From Candidatus Roizmanbacteria bacterium (lineage in GTDB: Bacteria > Patescibacteriota > Microgenomatia > UBA1406 > GWC2-37-13), in the NCBI GenBank assembly GCA_016186235.1, contig JACPMD010000064.1:1-17814 (forward strand): a stretch of DNA of 17,814 nt, given 5' to 3'. Below are positions 6,654 through 13,869 of this stretch, piece by piece. Both the position numbers and the translations under genes were made by a program. Each line of letters starts with the position of its first letter. The first letter of the stretch is position 1. The notes under the pieces are model-generated. The model had not been told where the DNA came from. It made no database searches and worked only from the letters and a program-made list of their open reading frames with translations.

Positions 6654-8386
6654 AATTTACCTGGAAAATCGGCGGTGAAGCAGGATTTGGAATTCTCACA
6701 TCAGGGGTGGTTTTTTCTAAAATTGCCAATAGGAATGGATATTTTACCTTTGACTACATTGAGTATCCCTCACTTATTCGAGGAGGACATAATGCCTTAG
6801 AAGTTGTGGCTTCTGAGGAAGAAGTGAGAGCATTACAAAAGGATATCGATTTCCTTGTCTGCTTGAATCAAGACACATTTAAATTTCATCAGCATAGACT
6901 CACTCCGAAAAGTTATGTGCTTTATGATTCAGATGAATTTACTATTCAAGAAACAAACTTCATAAAGATCGCGATACCCTTCAAAAAAATTCTTTCTGAT
7001 TTAAAAGGACAGCTTGTAATGAAAAATACGATCGCCATCGGTGCTTCGCTTTCTATATTGGGCTCCGATCTTATCCAGTTGAATAAGATTATCGAAGAGC
7101 AGTTCGCTCGTAAAGGCCAGGAAGTTATCGATTTCAATAAAAAGTTCGCCCAGTTGGGATTCGACTATGTGAAGCAAAATTACACTCAACACATTACTTC
7201 ATATCTCTCTCCAAGGAAATCAGACCAGAAAGTAGTCATGACGGGCAATGACGCTTTCGCTTTGGCATCAGTGATAAGCGATTGCAGGGTTTACTCGGCA
7301 TATCCTATGACTCCTTCTTCGACGGTTCTTACCACATTAGCGGCGTGGCAAAAAACAACCGGAATGGTAGTAAGACATGCCGAAGACGAAATTTCTGTCA
7401 TCAATACTGCGTTAGGCGCATCGTTTGCCGGAGTTCGGGCCGCAGTTGGAACTTCGGGCGGTGGATTTGCTCTTATGGTTGAGTCGGTTTCACTCGCTGG
7501 GATTGCTGAAATACCTATCGTCATTTTTCTCTCTCAAAGAGCAGGTCCGGCAACAGGAATGCCTACATGGACAGAGCAAGGAGACATTTTATTTGCCGTA
7601 CACGCAGGACACGGTGAGTTTCCCAAAATGGTTTTTGCGCCTGGTGATATAGAGGAAATGCTCGAGTTGACTGCCAAAGCGTTTAACATTGCAGAGATTT
7701 ATCAGACGCCAGTGATCATTCTTTCCGATATGTTTTTGTCCGAGTCGCATAAATCGGTTTCGCAGGACTTTATTAACAAGCTGGCAAAAAACTACAAGGT
7801 TGATAATGGCAAAGTATTCAAACCGAACGGACTTGGTTCATTACAGGAAAGATACCTACGCTATAAATTAACCGAGGATGGGATCAGCCCACGGCTCATT
7901 CCAGGCGCTAAAGGGCACTTTTATCAAGCAAATTCTTATGAGCATGTAGAAGATGGACATACCACAGAAGACGCACAAGCTCGAAAACAGCAGGTAGAAA
8001 AGAGAAACAAAAAATGGGATACCTATCTTTCACGAGATTTTGAAGCGCCTAAGACATTTGGCGATTTAGACTCGGCAGAGATTGTTTTTGTTTCCTGGGG
8101 GTCAACAAAAGGTCCTGTTCTTGAAGCGCAAAAGCTCCTTAAGCAAGATGGGATAGCAACAGCGCTGATTCACTTCACCCACGTGTACCCCATGAAGACA
8201 GAAGACATCCTCCCTCTTTTTAAAGACAATAAACGCTACGTCTTGGTCGAAAATAACTCGCATAGTCAATTTGGAAAGCTTTTGCGAATGGAAACGGGAA
8301 TTGACATAAAAGAAAAACTATTGAAATACGATGGAAGGCCGTTTTGGCCCGAAGAAATAGTCAATTTTATTAATTCAACTAAATAA
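6650..8386 (+). CDS. 2-oxoacid:ferredoxin oxidoreductase, fused gamma-alpha subunit
   Basis: A 578-residue subunit of a TPP/Fe-S enzyme that oxidatively decarboxylates a 2-oxoacid (pyruvate, 2-oxoglutarate or similar) to the acyl-CoA and reduces ferredoxin. The gamma domain (about 1-185) opens with IGGEAGFGILTSG and carries IEYPSLIRGGHNALEV. The alpha domain starts near 195 (VVMTGNDAFALA) and shows the substrate-binding YPMTPSST (218-225), HAEDEISVINTALGAS, GTSGGGFALMVE and GPATGMPTWTEQGD (299-312), then GHGEFP. A C-terminal domain II begins near 478 (IVFVSWGSTKGP). The gamma-alpha fusion with a separate beta is the KorAB/archaeal two-subunit type, which often has broad substrate range; the substrate cannot be assigned from sequence. 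The ATG at 6650 overlaps the micro-ORF stop by 4 bases. Confidence 0.93.
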   Translation: MKFTWKIGGEAGFGILTSGVVFSKIANRNGYFTFDYIEYPSLIRGGHNALEVVASEEEVRALQKDIDFLVCLNQDTFKFHQHRLTPKSYVLYDSDEFTIQETNFIKIAIPFKKILSDLKGQLVMKNTIAIGASLSILGSDLIQLNKIIEEQFARKGQEVIDFNKKFAQLGFDYVKQNYTQHITSYLSPRKSDQKVVMTGNDAFALASVISDCRVYSAYPMTPSSTVLTTLAAWQKTTGMVVRHAEDEISVINTALGASFAGVRAAVGTSGGGFALMVESVSLAGIAEIPIVIFLSQRAGPATGMPTWTEQGDILFAVHAGHGEFPKMVFAPGDIEEMLELTAKAFNIAEIYQTPVIILSDMFLSESHKSVSQDFINKLAKNYKVDNGKVFKPNGLGSLQERYLRYKLTEDGISPRLIPGAKGHFYQANSYEHVEDGHTTEDAQARKQQVEKRNKKWDTYLSRDFEAPKTFGDLDSAEIVFVSWGSTKGPVLEAQKLLKQDGIATALIHFTHVYPMKTEDILPLFKDNKRYVLVENNSHSQFGKLLRMETGIDIKEKLLKYDGRPFWPEEIVNFINSTK

Positions 8387-8387
8387 A

Positions 8388-9239
8388 ATGTCAACGATAC
8401 AAGATTTTTCTGGATATACACCTACATGGTGCCCAGGGTGTGGAGATTGGGCGATCGGAGCTGGTATCAAGAATGCATTTGTTCAGCTTGGATTCGACCC
8501 TTCCTCGTTGATGGTAGTGTTTGGGATAGGCTGTTCTGGCAACATGAATGATTTCTTAAATGCGTACGCGATCCACGCGCTCCATGGAAGGGGGCTTCCC
8601 AACGCAATTGGAGCCAAAATAGCCAATCACTCGATGCCTGTAGTTGCAATCGTTGGAGACGGGGACTGTTATGGAGAAGGCGGTAATCATCTCATTCATG
8701 CGTGTCGAGGGAACCATGAGATAACAGTCATTGTGCACGATAACGGAGTTTACGGATTAACTACAGGACAGGTTGCTCCTACAGCGCAAAAAGGCTTTAA
8801 ATCAAAGTCTACGCCAGCGGGGATTATCGAAATTCCAGTTAACCCATTAACACTCACACTCTCTCAAGGCGCTACTTTCGTAGCGCAATCGTTTGCTGGA
8901 GAGATGAAACAGGTTGTTGAAATGATTAAACTAGGAATGCAGCATAAAGGTTTTTCGCTGGTTAATATATTACAGCCTTGCGTAACATTCAACAAGATTA
9001 ACACCTATCAGTATTACCTCAAGCATATCTATAAGCTTGGATCAGAGTATCAAAAGGACAATTTACAGTTGGCTTTACAAAAAGCGATCGAGATGAGTGA
9101 TGAAAAGTTTCCCTTGGGAGTTCTCTACCAAGTTCAAAGGCCTACTTTTACCGATCAGTTGCCTCAATTGAGCCAGTCTCCGCTTGTTCGGCAACCAAGA
9201 TTCACAGAGATTGAAACATTATTAGGGGATTTTGTATAA
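8388..9239 (+). CDS. 2-oxoacid:ferredoxin oxidoreductase, beta subunit
   Basis: A 283-residue TPP-binding subunit. TWCPGCGDW (13-21) supplies C15 and C18, GIGCSG supplies C49 and LQPCVTFN supplies C198; these four cysteines are the 4Fe-4S ligands of the family. The TPP/Mg motif is GDGDCYGEGGNHLIHACRG (90-108) with the distal NGVYGL (119-124), followed by TGQVAPTA. HGRGLPNAIGAKIAN is the usual loop after the second cysteine motif. The C-terminal region ends in the KorB-like SPLVRQPRF segment. It begins 1 base after the alpha stop, so the two subunits are co-expressed. The cluster links it functionally to the Suf system upstream, and the reduced acceptor may be the upstream ferredoxin. It is the last gene of the apparent operon. 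Confidence 0.94.
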   Translation: MSTIQDFSGYTPTWCPGCGDWAIGAGIKNAFVQLGFDPSSLMVVFGIGCSGNMNDFLNAYAIHALHGRGLPNAIGAKIANHSMPVVAIVGDGDCYGEGGNHLIHACRGNHEITVIVHDNGVYGLTTGQVAPTAQKGFKSKSTPAGIIEIPVNPLTLTLSQGATFVAQSFAGEMKQVVEMIKLGMQHKGFSLVNILQPCVTFNKINTYQYYLKHIYKLGSEYQKDNLQLALQKAIEMSDEKFPLGVLYQVQRPTFTDQLPQLSQSPLVRQPRFTEIETLLGDFV

Positions 9240-9240
9240 T
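9211..9240 (+). promoter_or_regulatory. Possible second, upstream promoter for lon
   Basis: TTGAAA (9211-9216), an 18-base spacer and TATAAT (9235-9240) lie at the end of the oxidoreductase beta gene. They would start transcription near 9247 and give lon a leader of about 88 bases. The -10 is perfect but the -35 is partly constrained by coding sequence, so chance is possible. Confidence 0.25.
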
Positions 9241-9295
9241 TATTTGATCCAAATTATAACTTTAGCCTATATAGACAATATAAAGCACTTTTGAC

Positions 9296-9324
9296 TTGAC
9301 AATTAGCAAACACTCTGTTATACT
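9296..9324 (+). promoter_or_regulatory. Near-consensus sigma-70 promoter of lon
   Basis: TTGACA (9296-9301, exact consensus), a 17-base spacer and TATACT (9319-9324, 5 of 6). The expected start is near 9330-9332, only 3-5 bases before the lon ATG at 9335, so the transcript would be nearly leaderless. It overlaps the CIRCE-like repeat. Confidence 0.75.
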
Positions 9325-9329
9325 GCTAA
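9303..9329 (+). promoter_or_regulatory. Degenerate CIRCE-like inverted repeat (putative HrcA operator)
   Basis: Arms TTAGCAAAC (9303-9311) and TACTGCTAA (9321-9329) with a 9-base spacer. The CIRCE consensus is TTAGCACTC-N9-GAGTGCTAA; each arm matches 7 of 9 and the spacing is exact, with the outer TTAGCA/TGCTAA fully symmetric. It covers the promoter spacer and -10, where a bound repressor would block RNA polymerase. A heat-shock protease downstream fits HrcA control. No hrcA gene is in the window. Confidence 0.55.
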
Positions 9330-9334
9330 TAACC

Positions 9335-11719
9335 ATGGTATTATTAGATAGCGCGTCAGAACAATCTAATTCTCCAATTGTCCCCGTAAGAGACGGCATA
9401 GTATTCCCCAATACAGAAAACGTTTTAGTTTTTGGACGCCAGAAGAGCATTTCTGCAATTGATGAGGGAATGAAGCGAGGAAAGAAAATTGTCCTCGTCA
9501 TGCAGAAAAATTCTTCTATCGACGATCCAAAGGTCGAAGATCTTTATTCGATCGGCGTCCTCGCAACGATTGAAAAGACAGTGGTTGGAGAAAAAGGAGA
9601 ACCATATCTCGAAGCAAAAATCGAAAAAATTCAAGATATGGTGATCGACGATGAAGAGATTCACGCGATGACGAAACATATTTCAAGCCAGATCAAGAAG
9701 ACAATCAACTTAGGCAAAACAATAGACTTTGTCTACCTCATGAATATCCTCAACATTTCTAATCCTCAAGACTTTTCTTACCAGATTGCTGCCGTTCTCG
9801 ATCTAAAGACTTATGATCGTCAAAAACTTCTCGAGGAAGCAAATTTGAAAGAGCGACTAAAAAAAGAGGTAGAGTTTATTAATAAAGAGCTCAAAATACT
9901 GGAGATTGAAAAAAACATCTCCTCAAAGACTTCCCAAAAATTCGAGCAAGGAATGAGAGAGACCTTCTTGCGAGAAAAAATGAAGACGATCGAAGAAGAA
10001 TTGGGAGGAAAAGGCGAGGATAAAGATATTCAAGAGTATAGAATGAAGATAAAAAATGCAAAAATGCCGAAGGAAGTGGAAGAAAAAGCGTTTAAGGAAT
10101 TGAAGCGTCTTTCGCAGATGTCTCAGTTTAATCCTGAATCTTCATATATTAGGACCTATCTCGATTGGCTCGTCGACCTTCCGTGGTCGGTGAGTTCTTC
10201 AAACGATATAGATATCAAAAACGCAGAGGATACGCTCAACAAGGATCACTATGGACTCAAGAAAATTAAAGAAAGGATTCTTGAGTATTTGGCGGTCATG
10301 GAGCTCCGAAAATTGAAACACGACGAAAAAACTAAAAAGGAATTCCAGCCGACCATCCTCTGTTTTGTGGGACCTCCAGGGGTGGGGAAAACCTCTCTTG
10401 GTAAGTCGATCGCCAAAGCCTTAGGAAGAAAATTCGTAAAAATTTCGCTCGGAGGAATTCGAGATGAGGCAGAAATCAGAGGTCACAGGAGAACCTACGT
10501 TGGGGCATTACCAGGAAGGATTATCCAGGGAGTGAAACAAGCTAAAACAAAGAATCCGGTATTTATGATGGACGAGATCGATAAGGTGGGGAGAGACTAT
10601 CGGGGCGATCCGTCTGCAGCTCTTCTTGAAGCGCTCGATCCTGAACAGAACCATTCATTTTCAGATCATTACCTCGAGGTTGACTTTGACCTCTCTGACG
10701 TCTTCTTTATCACCACTGCAAATATATTAGATACCATTCCCGATGCTCTTCTTGATCGCTTAGAGGTTATTCACTTTGCTGGCTACACGGAGGATGAGAA
10801 ATTTCATATCGCTAAAGAACATCTCATCGGAAAACAGCTCGATGCACATAGCCTTACTTCGAATGAAGTAATGATTGTAGAGTCAGGATTGCGAACGATG
10901 ATTCGAAGATACACGCGCGAAGCAGGAGTAAGAGAGCTTGAGAGGCAGATAGCAACCGTGTTTCGAAAAGTAGCCCGAGAAATTATTGAAAAGAAAGTTG
11001 CCAAAAAATCTGTTGGAATTTCTGATCTTTCAAAATATCTGGGGCCATATAAATATTCATCTCAGATAATTGAGGAAAGAGACACTATCGGTATCACTAC
11101 AGGCCTTGCATGGACAGCGGCAGGAGGAGATATACTCTTTATCGAGGTCGCCATCATGCCGGGGAAGGGTAATCTTACCTTAACTGGACACTTGGGAGAA
11201 GTTATGAAGGAATCCTGCCATGCAGCGTTATCTTATATTAGATCACGTTGGTCGCTCTTTGGCCTTAATAAAAATTTCTTTAACTCAATCGATATCCATG
11301 TCCATGTACCTGAGGGCGCAGTACCCAAAGACGGTCCATCTGCAGGACTTGCGATAACAACCGCGATGGTGTCTGCTCTCACGAAGATACGGGTAAAAAG
11401 AGAGGTGGGGATGACTGGAGAAATTACCTTGCGAGGGAGAGCTCTTGAGATAGGAGGAGTAAAAGAAAAAGTGGTTGCCGCACACAGGGCTAACATTAAA
11501 ACCGTTGTTCTTCCCAGGGATAACAAGAAAGACCTAGAAGATATTCCTCAAAACATTCTTAAAGACCTTAATTTTGTCTTTGTCGAGCATCTTGATGAAG
11601 TACTAGAGGCGGCACTTGCTTTCCCCAAAGAAAAACTCTATTTTCCTCCGGTGACTAAACCTTTTGCCGTCATACCCAGGATTCACAACCAAGAAAATCA
11701 CAGCAAAAAAATGAACTAA
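9335..11719 (+). CDS. lon: ATP-dependent Lon protease (LonA)
   Basis: A 794-residue cytosolic AAA+ serine protease that degrades misfolded and regulatory proteins. The N-terminal substrate domain begins at residue 15 (IVPVRDGIVFPNTENVLVFG) and a charged coiled-coil stretch lies near 165-235. The AAA+ module has Walker A GPPGVGKT (346-353), Walker B VFMMDE (409-414) and the GHRRTYVGALPGRIIQ pore/second-region segment between them. The protease domain carries PKDGPSAG with nucleophile S669 and GGVKEKVVAA with K712, spaced 43 residues apart as in E. coli (S679/K722). Length is standard. The ATG at 9335 is chosen because the same frame further upstream begins at a TTG that is the -35 box itself. 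The gene stands alone, with its own promoter and a CIRCE-like operator, and converges on the femAB-like gene with overlapping stops. Confidence 0.97.
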   Translation: MVLLDSASEQSNSPIVPVRDGIVFPNTENVLVFGRQKSISAIDEGMKRGKKIVLVMQKNSSIDDPKVEDLYSIGVLATIEKTVVGEKGEPYLEAKIEKIQDMVIDDEEIHAMTKHISSQIKKTINLGKTIDFVYLMNILNISNPQDFSYQIAAVLDLKTYDRQKLLEEANLKERLKKEVEFINKELKILEIEKNISSKTSQKFEQGMRETFLREKMKTIEEELGGKGEDKDIQEYRMKIKNAKMPKEVEEKAFKELKRLSQMSQFNPESSYIRTYLDWLVDLPWSVSSSNDIDIKNAEDTLNKDHYGLKKIKERILEYLAVMELRKLKHDEKTKKEFQPTILCFVGPPGVGKTSLGKSIAKALGRKFVKISLGGIRDEAEIRGHRRTYVGALPGRIIQGVKQAKTKNPVFMMDEIDKVGRDYRGDPSAALLEALDPEQNHSFSDHYLEVDFDLSDVFFITTANILDTIPDALLDRLEVIHFAGYTEDEKFHIAKEHLIGKQLDAHSLTSNEVMIVESGLRTMIRRYTREAGVRELERQIATVFRKVAREIIEKKVAKKSVGISDLSKYLGPYKYSSQIIEERDTIGITTGLAWTAAGGDILFIEVAIMPGKGNLTLTGHLGEVMKESCHAALSYIRSRWSLFGLNKNFFNSIDIHVHVPEGAVPKDGPSAGLAITTAMVSALTKIRVKREVGMTGEITLRGRALEIGGVKEKVVAAHRANIKTVVLPRDNKKDLEDIPQNILKDLNFVFVEHLDEVLEAALAFPKEKLYFPPVTKPFAVIPRIHNQENHSKKMN

Positions 11720-12720
11720 AAAATTCTTTTCAGACCGAGATAAAGCTTTCTTACGTGATAAAGAAGACTGTAAATCCTATAAGACGGCGGGGAAATAACC
11801 AAATCATAACTTCCAATAAATTCGATGAATTCGCCTCCATATCCCTCTTTATAGCGAGTAAAGCCGGCCCAGGGGTGACTTGAATCGTAGTTTGGTGGGA
11901 GAGAGCCCCACATGTCAAATTTTTTTGCTCCGAGCTTTATTCCTAGACGTATTGCTTCCCACATGATGAGATTTGAGGCCATGAGATTTCTATATTCAAG
12001 CGACGTGCCTCCGTATACATAGTAGAGAGTATTGTGAAAGTATAAAAGCTCAAATGCTGCGAGAGGAAGAGCCTTGTAATAGGCGATGAGAATGTAGGAG
12101 ATGCCGTTTTTTAGCGTTTTCCATAGTGCTTCGTGATATGCATAATTGTGGCCGTAATATTTTTGTCTTTTGCAGGTTTCAAAGTACAACTTGGCGAAAA
12201 TCTTGAAGCCTTCTTCATTATTTATTTCTTTCACATCAACGCCTTTTTTTTGAGCAAGCTTAATATTGTATCGAGTCTTTGGCTTCATTTTTTTTAAAAG
12301 TTGGTCTTCGGATAAAGTTAAATCGAGTATCTGTGTCCATTTAGGAAAAAGCGGATGAGGAGATTTCTTCAGGTCGGAGTTTTTCGTTTTTTGAGAATGG
12401 TTTGCAGCTAGCACGTAGGGCTCTATTTTTATAAAGATAACGTTGTTTTTTTGACCAAATTCTTTGAGAAACCGCAGCACTTCGTTTGAGGGAAATTCTG
12501 AGCGGGGAAGATAGCCAATTTTTATGCCAAAGTAAGGAATCGTGTGAAGAGTGAGTTGATAGACATGTTTCAACGTTTCTCCTTCAAATTCGCCTATTCG
12601 AATTACCTCAACGCCGTGTTTTTTTCTAGCCTCGCCCCATTCCCAAGACTGCAAAGGATGAATTGCTTTACTGTTATAGAGATTTTTATCAAAGTCACTG
12701 GCAATAATCTTTACTTCCAT
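11716..12720 (-). CDS. FemAB-family peptidyl/aminoacyltransferase
   Basis: A 334-residue member of the FemABX group, which moves amino acids from aminoacyl-tRNA to the stem peptide of lipid II or related acceptors at the inner face of the membrane. It has two GNAT-like halves. The first has HPLQSWEWGEARKKHG (21-36) and IGYLPRSE; the second has MKPKTRYNIKLAQKKGV (145-161), LYYVYGGTSLEYRNLMASN (232-250), the WEAIRLGIKLGAKKFDMWG stretch (254-272), and HPWAGFTRYKEGYGGEFIEFIG (282-303, here written as HPWAGFTRYK and EGYGGEFIEFIG). No signal peptide or membrane helix is seen. It is last in the polysaccharide operon, 15 bases after a GT4 gene, with no Shine-Dalgarno. Its TAG stop overlaps the lon TAA by 4 bases. 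In this context it may amidate or aminoacylate a peptidoglycan or glycan precursor; the acceptor is unknown. Confidence 0.88.
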   Translation of the reverse strand: MEVKIIASDFDKNLYNSKAIHPLQSWEWGEARKKHGVEVIRIGEFEGETLKHVYQLTLHTIPYFGIKIGYLPRSEFPSNEVLRFLKEFGQKNNVIFIKIEPYVLAANHSQKTKNSDLKKSPHPLFPKWTQILDLTLSEDQLLKKMKPKTRYNIKLAQKKGVDVKEINNEEGFKIFAKLYFETCKRQKYYGHNYAYHEALWKTLKNGISYILIAYYKALPLAAFELLYFHNTLYYVYGGTSLEYRNLMASNLIMWEAIRLGIKLGAKKFDMWGSLPPNYDSSHPWAGFTRYKEGYGGEFIEFIGSYDLVISPPSYRIYSLLYHVRKLYLGLKRIF

Positions 12721-12735
12721 TGCTTTGTAGTATTG

Positions 12736-13869
12736 TTAATATCCTTGTGCTACCAAGGTTAAGAGGTCGAGTGTCGCCTGTGTGCTTTTTTCCCAGGAAA
12801 AAAAACCGACGCGTTTCTTACCCCGCCTTATTAATTTTACTCTGAGAGGATGGTTTTCCTTGAGGAGAACCAGTTTTTCGTAGAGGTCCGAGGGGTCATT
12901 TGGATCAAAATAGAGGCATGATTCTCCACCAACCTCTGGCAAGCTTGAGGTAAATGATGAAATGACTGGGCAACCAAAGCTCATCGCCTCAAGAACCGGA
13001 ATTCCAAATCCCTCGTATAAAGACGGCATTACAAAACAAAAAGCATAACGATAAAGATCTATAAGTTCAGTATCTGAGACAAATCCCGCAAAAATAATGT
13101 ATTGTTCATAACCAAGCTCTTTTACTTTGGCAAAAATTTCGCTATACATCCAGCCTTTTCTTCCAGTGATAATAAGTTTAAAGGTAGGATATTGTTGGTG
13201 AAAACGGCGAAATGCTTCAATTAAAGCAGGGATATTCTTCCGAGGTTGGAGCGTACCTACATACAAGATATAATTTCCAATTTTCTCCCGATTTAATCGG
13301 GATTCAATGTTGCTTTTGCCTTTTACCTTTTGATTTTCGACTTTTTTTTCAAACCCATTATATATCACTTCGATCTTCTCCTCTGGTATCGAATAAAACT
13401 TGATAATATCTTTTTTGGTAGTTTTCGAAACAGCGATAATTTTTTTGGCGTTTTTTAAAGAGTATGATGTCCAATGTTTTAATTTAAAAAGATCTTGCTT
13501 TAAAAACTCTTCAGGGTAGTAAAAGTAGGAAAGGTCATGGATGGTAACCACAAATGGAGAAAAAACATAGCGAGGCGCATAATGTGCAGGAGCAAAAAAA
13601 ACGTCAACAGAGCGTCTCGTTATCTTATTTAAGATGAGCTGGAAGGGCAGGAAAATTTGTGACCAAAATATATTTCCCTTGACAGTTTTGTAGAAGAAAA
13701 ACTTCGTGGAGGTTGGAAGCGTATCATTCGGTCGTTTTTTTAAAAAAATGCAGAATTTGAGGTTTTTATACGCCTTCTTTTTAAAATACTCAAGATGTCT
13801 TTGAGTGTAAATAGATACGCCTACTTTTTCTTTTACATTCGCTTCATTTCCATCAATTCCTATTAACAT
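12736..13869 (-). CDS. GT4-family glycosyltransferase (A)
   Basis: A 377-residue GT-B fold retaining glycosyltransferase, probably using a nucleotide sugar to extend a lipid-linked glycan at the cytoplasmic face. The N-terminal half has MLIGIDGNEANV and VTIHDLSYFYYPEEF (108-122). The C-terminal nucleotide-binding half starts with ILYVGTLQPRKNI (201-213, with R210 and K211) and contains the E-x7-E motif EGFGIPVLE (E286, E294) and the SLPEVGGESCLYFDP loop. Residues about 175-196, the linker between the halves, are encoded by heptamer repeats and a 17-base palindrome that look inserted but stay in frame. It overlaps the upstream GT4 gene by 17 bases. The sugar and acceptor cannot be assigned. 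Confidence 0.92.
   Translation of the reverse strand: MLIGIDGNEANVKEKVGVSIYTQRHLEYFKKKAYKNLKFCIFLKKRPNDTLPTSTKFFFYKTVKGNIFWSQIFLPFQLILNKITRRSVDVFFAPAHYAPRYVFSPFVVTIHDLSYFYYPEEFLKQDLFKLKHWTSYSLKNAKKIIAVSKTTKKDIIKFYSIPEEKIEVIYNGFEKKVENQKVKGKSNIESRLNREKIGNYILYVGTLQPRKNIPALIEAFRRFHQQYPTFKLIITGRKGWMYSEIFAKVKELGYEQYIIFAGFVSDTELIDLYRYAFCFVMPSLYEGFGIPVLEAMSFGCPVISSFTSSLPEVGGESCLYFDPNDPSDLYEKLVLLKENHPLRVKLIRRGKKRVGFFSWEKSTQATLDLLTLVAQGY
13286..13302. repeat. 17-base palindrome inside a GT4 gene
   Basis: TCCCGATTTAATCGGGA reads the same on both strands apart from its central base (8-base arms). It lies in the linker-coding part of GT4 gene A, next to the heptamer repeats, and could fold as a strong small hairpin. 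It may be part of a small dispersed repeat. Confidence 0.7.
13312..13340 (-). repeat. Heptamer tandem repeat in GT4 gene A
   Basis: On the coding strand four degenerate 7-base units follow each other: TCGAAAA, TCAAAAG, GTAAAAG, GCAAAAG. They encode part of a Lys/Val-rich linker (residues about 177-186). The unit resembles the short heptameric repeats known from cyanobacteria. Confidence 0.65.

Noticed and set aside
9235-9258. AT-rich inverted repeat after the oxidoreductase beta gene as a terminator
   Set aside because: The stem is weak (ATTTG/CAAAT with interrupted flanks) and has no following T-run; it may be only AT-rich sequence next to the lon promoter.
9296-9334. Longer lon reading frame starting at TTG 9296, adding 13 residues
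   Set aside because: That TTG is the first triplet of the TTGACA -35 box and the extra residues have no Lon similarity; the ATG at 9335 fits the family N-terminus.
13286-13341. Heptamers plus palindrome as a CRISPR-like array
   Set aside because: The units are 7 bases, contiguous and translated in frame, without spacers or cas genes.
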